NCBI GenBank assembly: GCA_900544065.1
Contig: UQTR01000052.1
Location: 1-14,707 of the forward strand
DNA length: 14,707 nucleotides
Reading direction: 5' to 3'
Source: an uncultured Collinsella sp.
GTDB lineage: Bacteria; Actinomycetota; Coriobacteriia; Coriobacteriales; Coriobacteriaceae
Of this stretch, positions 7,408 to 13,231 are shown in pieces. Numbering within the stretch: the stretch's first letter is position 1; every line of letters begins with the position of its first letter. The notes under the pieces are model-generated. The model had not been told where the DNA came from. It did not search any database and saw nothing but the letters and a program-made list of their open reading frames with translations. The translations under genes and the position numbers were made by a program.

Positions 7408-7944
7408 TTAAGCGATGACAGCGACCTGGTTAAAGTCGAGCTCAACCGGCGTCTCGCGGCCAAAGATCATCAGCGTGACCTTGAGCTTGCCAGCCTCGGT
7501 GTTAACCTCGGAGACCTTGCCATCAAAGTCGGTAAGCGGACCATCGGTGACGCGGACGGACGTGCCGACCTGAATATCAACCGAGGTGCGCTTGGGCGAA
7601 TCGCCCTTACCGGGACGACGAGTCATCTTGTTGTACTCGTCGCGGGAAAGCGGAGCGGGCTTGCCGTTGCCGCCTAGGAAACCGGTGACGCCAGGCGTGT
7701 TACGAACGCACGTCCAAGCATCGTCATCCATCTCCATGCGGACCAGGACATAACCCGGGAAAATCTTGGAATCCTTGGTCTCACGCTTGCCACCCTCTTT
7801 AATCTCGGTGACGCGCTCCATAGGAATCTCGATATCAAAGATACGGTCCTGCATGCCCATGGTCTCGATACGATGCTCGAGATCGGACTTAACGCGGTTC
7901 TCGTATCCAGAGTAAGTGTGAACGACGTACCAACGCTTAGACAT
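7408..7944 (-). CDS. nusG: Transcription termination/antitermination factor NusG
   Basis: NusG binds RNA polymerase and links it to Rho or to the leading ribosome. The 178-residue product has the NGN domain (WYVVHTYSGYE at the start, FPGYVLVRMEM and NTPGVTGFLG in the middle) and a C-terminal KOW domain (VRVTDGPLTDFDGKVSEV). It has no long N-terminal extension or inserted domain, unlike some actinobacterial NusG proteins. It begins 3 nt after the secE stop codon, and its ribosome binding site (GAGGGG) lies within the end of secE, so the two are likely co-translated. Confidence 0.97.
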   Translation of the reverse strand: MSKRWYVVHTYSGYENRVKSDLEHRIETMGMQDRIFDIEIPMERVTEIKEGGKRETKDSKIFPGYVLVRMEMDDDAWTCVRNTPGVTGFLGGNGKPAPLSRDEYNKMTRRPGKGDSPKRTSVDIQVGTSVRVTDGPLTDFDGKVSEVNTEAGKLKVTLMIFGRETPVELDFNQVAVIA

Positions 7945-7947
7945 GGT

Positions 7948-8286
7948 TTAGCCCCTCAATCCAGAGAACAGAGCAAGAGCCTCGCCAAAGCCAGCATCGA
8001 GCAGAGCGATGACGACGCCGACGACGACCAGAGAAGCGCAGACGACGACCGAGTAGTTCACGAGCTCCTTCTTATCGGGCCACGTGACACGCTTCATCTC
8101 GGACTTGACCGAAGCGAAATACTTCTTGGTGCGGGCGAAGAAACCAGGCTTCTCGTTCTTCTTGGACTTCGCAGCCTTCTCGTTCTTCTTGGCAACGGCC
8201 TTCTTGGCCTCAACCTTGGAGTTGGCGGCAGCGCTGTTGGCAGGTGCCGGCTGCTGAGCCTTCTTCTTGTTCTTCTTGTTGGCCAT
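7948..8286 (-). CDS. secE: Preprotein translocase subunit SecE
   Basis: SecE clamps SecY in the SecYEG channel of the cytoplasmic membrane. The 112-residue product has a Lys/Ala-rich N-terminal half of about 50 residues with low complexity, the conserved amphipathic motif VKSEMKRVTWPDKKEL, and one membrane helix at about 78-100. This single-helix form is the usual one outside gammaproteobacteria. GGAGG stands 8 nt before the ATG. It lies between tRNA(Trp) and nusG, the standard order in many bacteria. Confidence 0.96.
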   Translation of the reverse strand: MANKKNKKKAQQPAPANSAAANSKVEAKKAVAKKNEKAAKSKKNEKPGFFARTKKYFASVKSEMKRVTWPDKKELVNYSVVVCASLVVVGVVIALLDAGFGEALALFSGLRG

Positions 8287-8325
8287 TTGGGTTACCTCCG
8301 CGCAATGCGCTTATACATGAGTAAA

Positions 8326-8353
8326 CCGTAAGCCCCCAAGTGGGAGCTTACGG
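8326..8353 (-). terminator. Hairpin between tRNA(Trp) and secE (attenuator or processing site)
   Basis: A 12-bp stem (8326-8337 with 8342-8353, one G.T pair) with a 4-nt loop lies 9 nt after the encoded CCA end of tRNA(Trp). On the minus strand it is followed by only TTTA, so it may be a weak terminator that lowers secE-nusG-rplKA transcription, or a structure that guides tRNA 3' processing. Confidence 0.55.
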
Positions 8354-8362
8354 AATAATGAC

Positions 8363-8438
8363 TGGCACGCCAGGAAGGACTCGAACCCTCAACACTCGGT
8401 TTTGGAGACCGATGCTCTACCAATTGAACTACTGGCGT
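8363..8438 (-). tRNA. trnW: tRNA-Trp (anticodon CCA)
   Basis: The cloverleaf reads on the minus strand: acceptor ACGCCAG/CTGGCGT, anticodon stem TCGGT/ACCGA around CTCCAAA (anticodon CCA), T-loop TTCGAGT, discriminator G, and an encoded CCA at 8363-8365. Without CCA it is 73 nt. It is embedded between rpmG and secE. Confidence 0.96.
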
Positions 8439-8451
8439 ATGTGACTAGAGA

Positions 8452-8601
8452 CTAGCGAGTCTCTTTGTGCAGCGTGTGGTGACGGCACCAGGGGCAATAC
8501 TTCTTAATCTCCATACGATCAGGCATGGTCGACTTGTTCTTGGTGGTCGTATAGTTGCGGCGCTTGCACTCAGTGCACGCAAGAGTAACTAGAGTACGCA
8601 T
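8452..8601 (-). CDS. rpmG: 50S ribosomal protein L33
   Basis: This 49-residue gene begins MRTLVTLACTECKRRNYTTT and ends in KETR. It has the two cysteine pairs of the zinc-binding L33 form: CTEC near residues 9-12 and CPWC near residues 36-39. L33 sits in the large subunit near the E-site tRNA. The zinc ligands mean it is the C+ type, which some bacteria exchange for a cysteine-free paralogue under zinc limitation. The upstream AGGA is close to the ATG, so the ribosome binding site is modest. It is the first gene of the transcript that continues to tRNA(Trp), secE and nusG. Confidence 0.95.
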   Translation of the reverse strand: MRTLVTLACTECKRRNYTTTKNKSTMPDRMEIKKYCPWCRHHTLHKETR

Positions 8602-8646
8602 GTATCCTGAACCTTTCATTTCCGCCCCGTACGGGCACGAGTTGTT

Positions 8647-8676
8647 ACTTTATCAGCTCCACGTAAGTGCTGTCAA
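8647..8676 (-). promoter_or_regulatory. Sigma70-type promoter of the rpmG-secE-nusG-rplKA unit
   Basis: On the minus strand a perfect -35 TTGACA (8671-8676) and TAAAGT as -10 (8647-8652) are 18 nt apart. The 18 nt at 8669-8686, covering the -35 box and its upstream side, match the tRNA/tuf promoter at 10500-10517 at all but one base. Confidence 0.75.
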
Positions 8677-8821
8677 TGAAAACCTCGAGTCAATTGGTTC
8701 TCGGTGGATCCATTCATATTTGGAACACATCAATGAAGCCATCGAGAGCTAATCGACGGTGCATCTAGGACCATTATCGATCCTCTCGACACCAGCAACG
8801 GCTCAATATCCATTGCAGAAA

Positions 8822-8853
8822 AGAACCCGGCACCCATATAAGTGCCGGGTTCT
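8822..8853 (-). terminator. Rho-independent terminator of tuf
   Basis: A perfect 12-bp stem (8822-8833 with 8842-8853; AGAACCCGGCAC and complement) encloses an 8-nt loop and is followed on the minus strand by TTTTCT. It lies 27 bases after the tuf stop codon. Confidence 0.9.
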
Positions 8854-8880
8854 CTAAGTCAGCTATATCAAAGAGCTAAT

Positions 8881-10071
8881 TTACTCAATGATCGTGGAGA
8901 CGATGCCCGAACCGACGGTGTGGCCACCCTCGCGGATAGCGAAGCGCAGGCCCTCCTCCATGGCGATCGGGTGGATGAGGTCGCCCTCGATGGTGATGTG
9001 GTCACCAGGCATAGCCATCTCGGTGCCCTCGGGGAGCTTGACCGTACCGGTAACGTCGGTGGTACGGAAGTAGAACTGAGGACGATAACCATCGAAGAAC
9101 GGGGTGTGACGGCCGCCCTCCTCCTTGGTCAGAACGTAAATCTCACCGGTGAACTTGGTGTGCGGGGTAACCGAACCGGGCTTGCAGAGAACCTGGCCGC
9201 GCTCGATGTCCTCACGCTTGATGCCGCGGAGCAGCAGACCGACGTTGTCGCCAGCCTCGCAGAAGTCCATGGACTTACGGAACATCTCGATACCGGTAAC
9301 GACGGTGTTCTGGGTATCCTTGATGCCGACGATCTCGACGGGCTCGTTGAGCTTGAGCTCACCGCGCTCGACACGGCCGGTAGCAACGGTACCACGGCCG
9401 GAGATGGTCATAACGTCCTCAACGGCCATCAGGAACGGGAGGTCGTTGTTACGAGCAGGCGTCGGGATGTACTCGTCGACGGCCTTCATGAGCTCGCGGA
9501 TAGCGTCCATCCACTTGGCGTCGCCCTCGAGAGCGCCCAGAGCGGAACCACGGATGACGGGGATGTCGTCGCCGGGGAAATCGTACTCGGAGAGGAGCTC
9601 ACGGGTCTCCATCTCGACGAGGTCGATGAGCTCGTCATCGTCGACCATGTCGCACTTGTTCAGGAAGACGACGATGTAGGGAACGCCGACCTGACGGGCG
9701 AGCAGGATGTGCTCGCGGGTCTGAGCCATGGGGCCGTCGGTAGCGGCGATGACCAGGATAGCGCCGTCCATCTGAGCAGCACCGGAGATCATGTTCTTGA
9801 CGTAGTCAGCGTGGCCCGGGCAGTCAACGTGAGCGTAGTGACGGGCAGCGGTCTCGTACTCAACGTGGGAGACGGAAATCGTAATGCCGCGCTCGCGCTC
9901 CTCGGGAGCCTTGTCGATGTTCTCGAACGCAGTGAAGTCAGCCTTGCAGCCCTCGGTCTCGGAGAGAACCTTGGTGATGGCAGCGGTCAGCGTGGTCTTG
10001 CCGTGGTCGACGTGACCAATGGTGCCGATGTTAACATGCGGCTTAGTGCGCTCAAACTTCTCTTTGGCCAT
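8881..10071 (-). CDS. tuf: Translation elongation factor Tu
   Basis: EF-Tu is the GTPase that brings aminoacyl-tRNA to the ribosome. The 396-residue product is full length and shows all G motifs: GHVDHGKT at about 19-26, the RGIT switch I, DCPGH, NKCD and the SALGAL region. Domains 2 and 3 follow with the usual VGRVERG-like and GGRHTPFF segments. GAGGAGG lies 5 nt before the ATG. It is the last gene after a three-tRNA cluster and has no fusA or rps genes next to it, which recalls the tRNA-tufB arrangement of Escherichia coli rather than the str operon. Its own terminator follows at 8822-8853. Confidence 0.98.
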   Translation of the reverse strand: MAKEKFERTKPHVNIGTIGHVDHGKTTLTAAITKVLSETEGCKADFTAFENIDKAPEERERGITISVSHVEYETAARHYAHVDCPGHADYVKNMISGAAQMDGAILVIAATDGPMAQTREHILLARQVGVPYIVVFLNKCDMVDDDELIDLVEMETRELLSEYDFPGDDIPVIRGSALGALEGDAKWMDAIRELMKAVDEYIPTPARNNDLPFLMAVEDVMTISGRGTVATGRVERGELKLNEPVEIVGIKDTQNTVVTGIEMFRKSMDFCEAGDNVGLLLRGIKREDIERGQVLCKPGSVTPHTKFTGEIYVLTKEEGGRHTPFFDGYRPQFYFRTTDVTGTVKLPEGTEMAMPGDHITIEGDLIHPIAMEEGLRFAIREGGHTVGSGIVSTIIE

Positions 10072-10125
10072 AAAGCCCTCCTCTTAACAGGTCGTCCCCG
10101 GACGGGACTTTGCCTTTATACCATA

Positions 10126-10156
10126 GTGGCCTCTCAACATACTATTGAGAAGCCAC
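10126..10156 (-). other. Hairpin in the tuf leader, between tRNA-Met and tuf
   Basis: A 12-bp stem with one mismatch (10126-10137 with 10145-10156; GTGGC and TCTCAA blocks and their complements) begins 12 nt after the tRNA-Met CCA end. No T-tract follows. It could be a processing site separating tRNAs from tuf mRNA or a regulatory leader structure. A second small stem, GTCCC/GGGGAC, lies nearer the tuf start. Confidence 0.5.
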
Positions 10157-10167
10157 CGTGTTACCTA

Positions 10168-10244
10168 TGGTAGCGGTGACTGGATTCGAACCAGTGACGC
10201 CACGGGTATGAACCGTGTGCTCTAACCAACTGAGCTACACCGCC
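10168..10244 (-). tRNA. tRNA-Met (anticodon CAT, elongator type)
   Basis: The cloverleaf reads GGCGGTG/CACCGCT acceptor (G1.U72), anticodon stem CACGG/CCGTG with loop TTCATAC (anticodon CAT), T-loop TTCGAAT, discriminator A and encoded CCA at 10168-10170. It lacks the initiator features: the anticodon stem has no run of three G-C pairs of the initiator kind, and position 1-72 is a wobble pair. A lysidine-modified tRNA-Ile2 with the same gene anticodon is less likely but not excluded. Confidence 0.9.
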
Positions 10245-10247
10245 GGA

Positions 10248-10323
10248 TGGAGCCTGCAACCAGACTTGAACTGGTGACCTCTTCGTTACCAACGAAGTGC
10301 TCTACCGACTGAGCTATACAGGC
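10248..10323 (-). tRNA. tRNA-Thr (anticodon GGT)
   Basis: Acceptor GCCTGTA/TGCAGGC with one wobble pair, anticodon stem CTTCG/CGAAG around TTGGTAA (anticodon GGT), T-loop TTCAAGT, discriminator T, encoded CCA at 10248-10250. It reads ACC and ACU codons. It is 3 nt from the end of tRNA-Met. Confidence 0.95.
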
Positions 10324-10333
10324 ACTTGACGGG

Positions 10334-10415
10334 TGGGAGCTATAGGATTCGAACCTATGTAGGCAGAGCCAACGGGTTTACAGCCCGTCCCCATTAACCA
10401 CTCGGGCAAACTCCC
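10334..10415 (-). tRNA. tRNA-Tyr (anticodon GTA)
   Basis: A class II tRNA of 82 nt with a long variable arm. Acceptor GGGAGTT/AGCTCCC, anticodon stem ACGGG/CCCGT around CTGTAAA (anticodon GTA), T-loop TTCGAAT, discriminator A. The next bases are CCC, so its CCA end is not encoded, unlike the other three tRNAs here. It is the first gene after the promoter at 10478-10507. Confidence 0.94.
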
Positions 10416-10477
10416 AATCGTTCAAGTATCCGCAGGTTCTTTGGTCTTTTGGACCGCCGCCCCCGCGAACGAAAAAG

Positions 10478-10507
10478 ATAATACGATGCAACCTTGGGGG
10501 CTGTCAA
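10478..10507 (-). promoter_or_regulatory. Strong sigma70-type promoter of the tRNA(Tyr-Thr-Met)-tuf unit
   Basis: On the minus strand a perfect -35 TTGACA (10502-10507) and TATTAT as -10 (10478-10483) are 18 nt apart. The start point would fall about 55 bases before tRNA-Tyr. The upstream side GAGGTTTTC is shared with the rpmG promoter. Confidence 0.85.
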
Positions 10508-10818
10508 CGAAAACCTCTAGATACACGGTGCCGGGCGTATCTATATACTTTTGACCTGCGGTTTTGTTGAGTTTGGATATGAAGGACGGTGGATTTTGCT
10601 GCACTGGTGACATTTCCCGAGGGAACACTTTGGCGTAGTGGAGTACACCTTCAGGATCGAACTTCGATAACGGCCCTCTTGCACTATTACATAGGTCGCG
10701 ATCGGGCTTCCCCGGCACGATCGAGCGTGGATAATCTCCCGCTCTTAGCACGGCTCTAAGGCCAAAGTGGCAGATTATCCATGCTCATTCTCCAGGCGGG
10801 AGAACTATAGAGCCGCAA
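10508..10818. other. Non-coding stretch with inverted repeats between the tRNA/tuf promoter and the RpiR-type gene
   Basis: About 310 bases with no convincing gene. An open frame on the minus strand (10422-10751) has no ribosome binding site and runs through the tRNA promoter. The stretch holds an inverted repeat AGATAC/GTATCT (10519-10524 and 10537-10542), GATCG/CGATC around 10701-10723, and the crossing inverted repeats at 10723-10815 described separately. Confidence 0.6.
10723..10815 (-). repeat. Set of crossing inverted repeats after the RpiR-type gene
   Basis: Three pairs of complementary segments are seen: 10723-10737 with 10772-10786 (15 bp, one G.T), 10735-10742 with 10796-10803 (8 bp) and 10751-10758 with 10808-10815 (8 bp). 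In minus-strand order they read A-B-C-A'-B'-C', so they cross instead of nesting. A local hairpin at 10788-10804 (TTCTCC/GGAGAA) overlaps them. It may be a terminator region with alternative folds for the regulator gene. No T-tract is present. Confidence 0.55.
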
Positions 10819-11652
10819 CTACTCGGGCCAGGCCAAAGTAGACCCATAGAGCGGCTCACCCTTGGTGCAGGGGTAGCGACTCAAGTAACACGACGATAGC
10901 AAGTCGAAGAAATAAGTCATGGCATATTTCGAATAAACGCCGAGTCGGTCAATTCCGTTTCCCGCATTACCAAGACGATATACACGGTCAAAAGACCTCG
11001 ATTTGTCATCGTTGCTAAACGCAGTAATTAGAATCTTCCTGCCCGAACGGCAATCAAGATACTCACGCGCCTGTGACGCAAATAGCCCGGAGACCGATAC
11101 GAGAATTATCAATGACTGCGAAGCGTCTCCCATGTTTTTCAATTTCGCGACGTTAGCCCCAGCAACTATGCGAACTATCTTGCCCGCATAAAACATTTCC
11201 TGCTGAAATCGTACGAGATTGGCGCTCACATTATTGGTGCACCAGATTTCAACGTTTTTATGGCCATCAATTTCGTCGGCAAGGTGCTTAATAGCGATAT
11301 CGGACACGCCGCTTTCAACCTCAGCGAACATCTCGATCATGCGAACGTCGAGCTCTGCCCTGTACTCCTCGTAGCCAAATTCCTCCTCTCGATGGCTTAA
11401 GTCGCTTGGAAAGACTGATTGAGTAAATGATTCTTTCAAATCGCTAAGAGACTGGTAGCCCAATCGATTGCAGAAACGACGAACAGCGGAACGGGTCACG
11501 AATGCATCGCGGGTTATTGCGGCAACATTGATTTCGCTCGAACGCCTAATGTGAGCAATGAGATATCGAGCGATGGCGGCATCGTTTGACCCAAACTCGC
11601 TGTTGATGATGGAGCTAATGCGATTGAGCACGTCGAAGTCATTGATATTCAC
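10819..11652 (-). CDS. MurR/RpiR-family transcriptional regulator
   Basis: The 277-residue product has an N-terminal RpiR-type helix-turn-helix (about 10-80, with AAITRDAFVTRSAVRRFCNRLG and a following LSDLKESF) and a C-terminal SIS domain that in this family binds phosphosugars; ILVSVSG near its middle is the typical loop. It is divergent from a GH1/PTS pair and is the likely regulator of that pair. I chose the GTG at 11652 because AGAGGG stands 5 nt upstream; an in-frame ATG at 11691 would add 13 residues but has no ribosome binding site. The SIS domain looks less conserved than usual. Base composition is visibly more AT-rich than in the ribosomal genes, which may point to lateral acquisition of this locus. 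Confidence 0.85.
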   Translation of the reverse strand: MNINDFDVLNRISSIINSEFGSNDAAIARYLIAHIRRSSEINVAAITRDAFVTRSAVRRFCNRLGYQSLSDLKESFTQSVFPSDLSHREEEFGYEEYRAELDVRMIEMFAEVESGVSDIAIKHLADEIDGHKNVEIWCTNNVSANLVRFQQEMFYAGKIVRIVAGANVAKLKNMGDASQSLIILVSVSGLFASQAREYLDCRSGRKILITAFSNDDKSRSFDRVYRLGNAGNGIDRLGVYSKYAMTYFFDLLSSCYLSRYPCTKGEPLYGSTLAWPE

Positions 11653-11694
11653 GTGATCCCTCTTTCCGCTCTCCTCGAAATCATGGTTCATTTA

Positions 11695-11746
11695 TTGAAT
11701 CAAACAGCTTTGGTCGTTCTCCTATGATTCAAATCAGTTGACGTCA
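11695..11746. promoter_or_regulatory. Candidate operator in the rpiR-GH1 divergent region
   Basis: TTGAATCA at 11695-11702 and its exact complement TGATTCAA at 11725-11732 are 30 bp apart centre to centre, about three helical turns. A perfect palindrome TGACGTCA follows at 11739-11746, and a partial half-site TTGAATGA lies at 11783-11790 just before the GH1 gene. The placement between divergent genes fits binding by the adjacent RpiR-type regulator. TTGACG at 11738-11743 could be a -35 box, but I see no well-spaced -10. Confidence 0.5.
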
Positions 11747-11803
11747 TCTTAATCGTAATTCCGCCACACGTATCCACCGTGTTGAATGATGGAAAGGGGA
11801 TTC

Positions 11804-13222
11804 ATGGGCAACGTGAACAACATGCCGTTTCTCTGGGGTTCCGCCACGGCGTCTTATCAGTGCGAGGGTGCCTGGAACGAAGACGGCAAAGGCCTTGGCG
11901 AGTGGGATTTCTTTAGCCACACAAGCAATAAGAACATCAACCATGTTGACGGTGATGTATCTTGCGACTTCTACCATCGCTATGAAGAAGATATCCGCAT
12001 GATGAAAGAAGGCGGACAAAACACCTATCGCTTCTCTCTTTCATGGAGTCGAATCATCCCCACGGGTATCGGCGAAGTGAATGAAGAGGGTATCGATTTT
12101 TATAATCGGGTCATTGATTGCTGCCTCGAAAATGGCATAGAGCCCAACGTTACGCTGTTCCATTACGATCTGCCATTCACGCTTGCTTGCAAAGGCGGAT
12201 GGCTGAACAACGACATGGCAGAGTGGTTCTGCAAATACGCCAAGATTTGCTTTGAGCGCTTTGGAGACCGCGTCAAAATCTGGGCTACCGTTAACGAGCC
12301 GCATTTCTACAGCTACTGCGTAAACATGTTGGGCAACTATCCCCCCAATCGATCGCTCGACGTTCAGTCGTACATGCAGTTTCAGTACAACCTGATGCGC
12401 GCAAGCGCACTCGCAGTCCGAACATATCGTCAAATGGGCTACGACGGCATCATCGGCGCCGTCCACGATGGCGGCGTTGTCGAACTCGACCCGGCAACCG
12501 AGCACCCTGATGACGTATTTCGATACGCAGACTTTTTCGCCAATCGCATGATTCTGGCACCAGCGCTTCAGGGTCAACTGCCGCCAGAAATGGACGAAAT
12601 CCTTGAAAAACTTGGCGTCTCGCTCTATCGATCCCCAAATGACGTAGAAGAATTCAGAGACGGTAAAGTCGATTTTATTGGACTCAACGTGTATTGCCGA
12701 GAGTATGTAACCGACTGGCACGGCGGAGAGCTTGCCGTTTCGGCAAACAACAAGGGCGGTGCAAGCAAAAAGGTCGAAGGAAAATGTATAGCGCCCTTGT
12801 TCGAAAGCGCCCGCGACAACAATGTCCCCCGAAATAAATGGGGTCGCGAAATACTCCCAGGTTGCATGTATTCAACCATCATGGATATCCACGAGCGCTA
12901 TGACGCGCCCCGCATCTTTATTACGGAAAACGGACATGGCGCCTATGAGCAACCAGACGCAGACGGAATGATCCACGATGATGACCGCATCGAGCTTCTG
13001 GGCCAGTTCATCGAGCACATGATGAGGGCCAAGCGCGACGGCGCGCGCGTTGAGGGCTACTACCTCTGGTCGACGATGGATCTGTATAGCTGGATCAACG
13101 GCTACGAAAAACGATACGGACTTGTCCATATCGACTTCGAGAACAATCTGGAACGCACCCCCAAAAAGAGCTGGTATTGGTACCGAGACCTTATCTCGAA
13201 GTATCAGGAGCAGGAAGGTTAG
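11804..13222 (+). CDS. GH1 6-phospho-beta-glycosidase (LacG-like phosphate-binding signature)
   Basis: The 472-residue enzyme should hydrolyse 6-phosphorylated beta-glycosides in the cytosol after PTS uptake. GH1 catalytic residues are present: acid/base E165 in TVNEP and nucleophile E375 in ITENG. The segment MDLYSWINGYEKRYG carries S429, K436 and Y438, with the spacing of the Ser, Lys and Tyr that bind the 6-phosphate in lactococcal LacG (S428, K435, Y437); a non-phospho beta-glucosidase has Glu at the Ser position. A Trp follows the Ser, as in LacG, whereas many 6-phospho-beta-glucosidases have Ala. The ATG at 11804 is chosen for AAAGG 6 nt upstream; one at 11786 has no such site. The PTS gene follows after 9 nt. 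Substrate: phosphorylated beta-galactoside or beta-glucoside, undecided. Confidence 0.92.
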   Translation: MGNVNNMPFLWGSATASYQCEGAWNEDGKGLGEWDFFSHTSNKNINHVDGDVSCDFYHRYEEDIRMMKEGGQNTYRFSLSWSRIIPTGIGEVNEEGIDFYNRVIDCCLENGIEPNVTLFHYDLPFTLACKGGWLNNDMAEWFCKYAKICFERFGDRVKIWATVNEPHFYSYCVNMLGNYPPNRSLDVQSYMQFQYNLMRASALAVRTYRQMGYDGIIGAVHDGGVVELDPATEHPDDVFRYADFFANRMILAPALQGQLPPEMDEILEKLGVSLYRSPNDVEEFRDGKVDFIGLNVYCREYVTDWHGGELAVSANNKGGASKKVEGKCIAPLFESARDNNVPRNKWGREILPGCMYSTIMDIHERYDAPRIFITENGHGAYEQPDADGMIHDDDRIELLGQFIEHMMRAKRDGARVEGYYLWSTMDLYSWINGYEKRYGLVHIDFENNLERTPKKSWYWYRDLISKYQEQEG

Positions 13223-13231
13223 GAGAAAGAG

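Noticed and set aside
8842..10173. 443-residue open frame on the plus strand opposite tuf
   Set aside because: Antisense shadow of EF-Tu with low-complexity Leu/Val/Asp/Gly content; it also crosses the tuf terminator and leader.
10422..10751. 109-residue open frame on the minus strand upstream of the tRNA cluster
   Set aside because: It has no ribosome binding site, runs through the strong tRNA/tuf promoter and crosses inverted repeats; no domain recognised.
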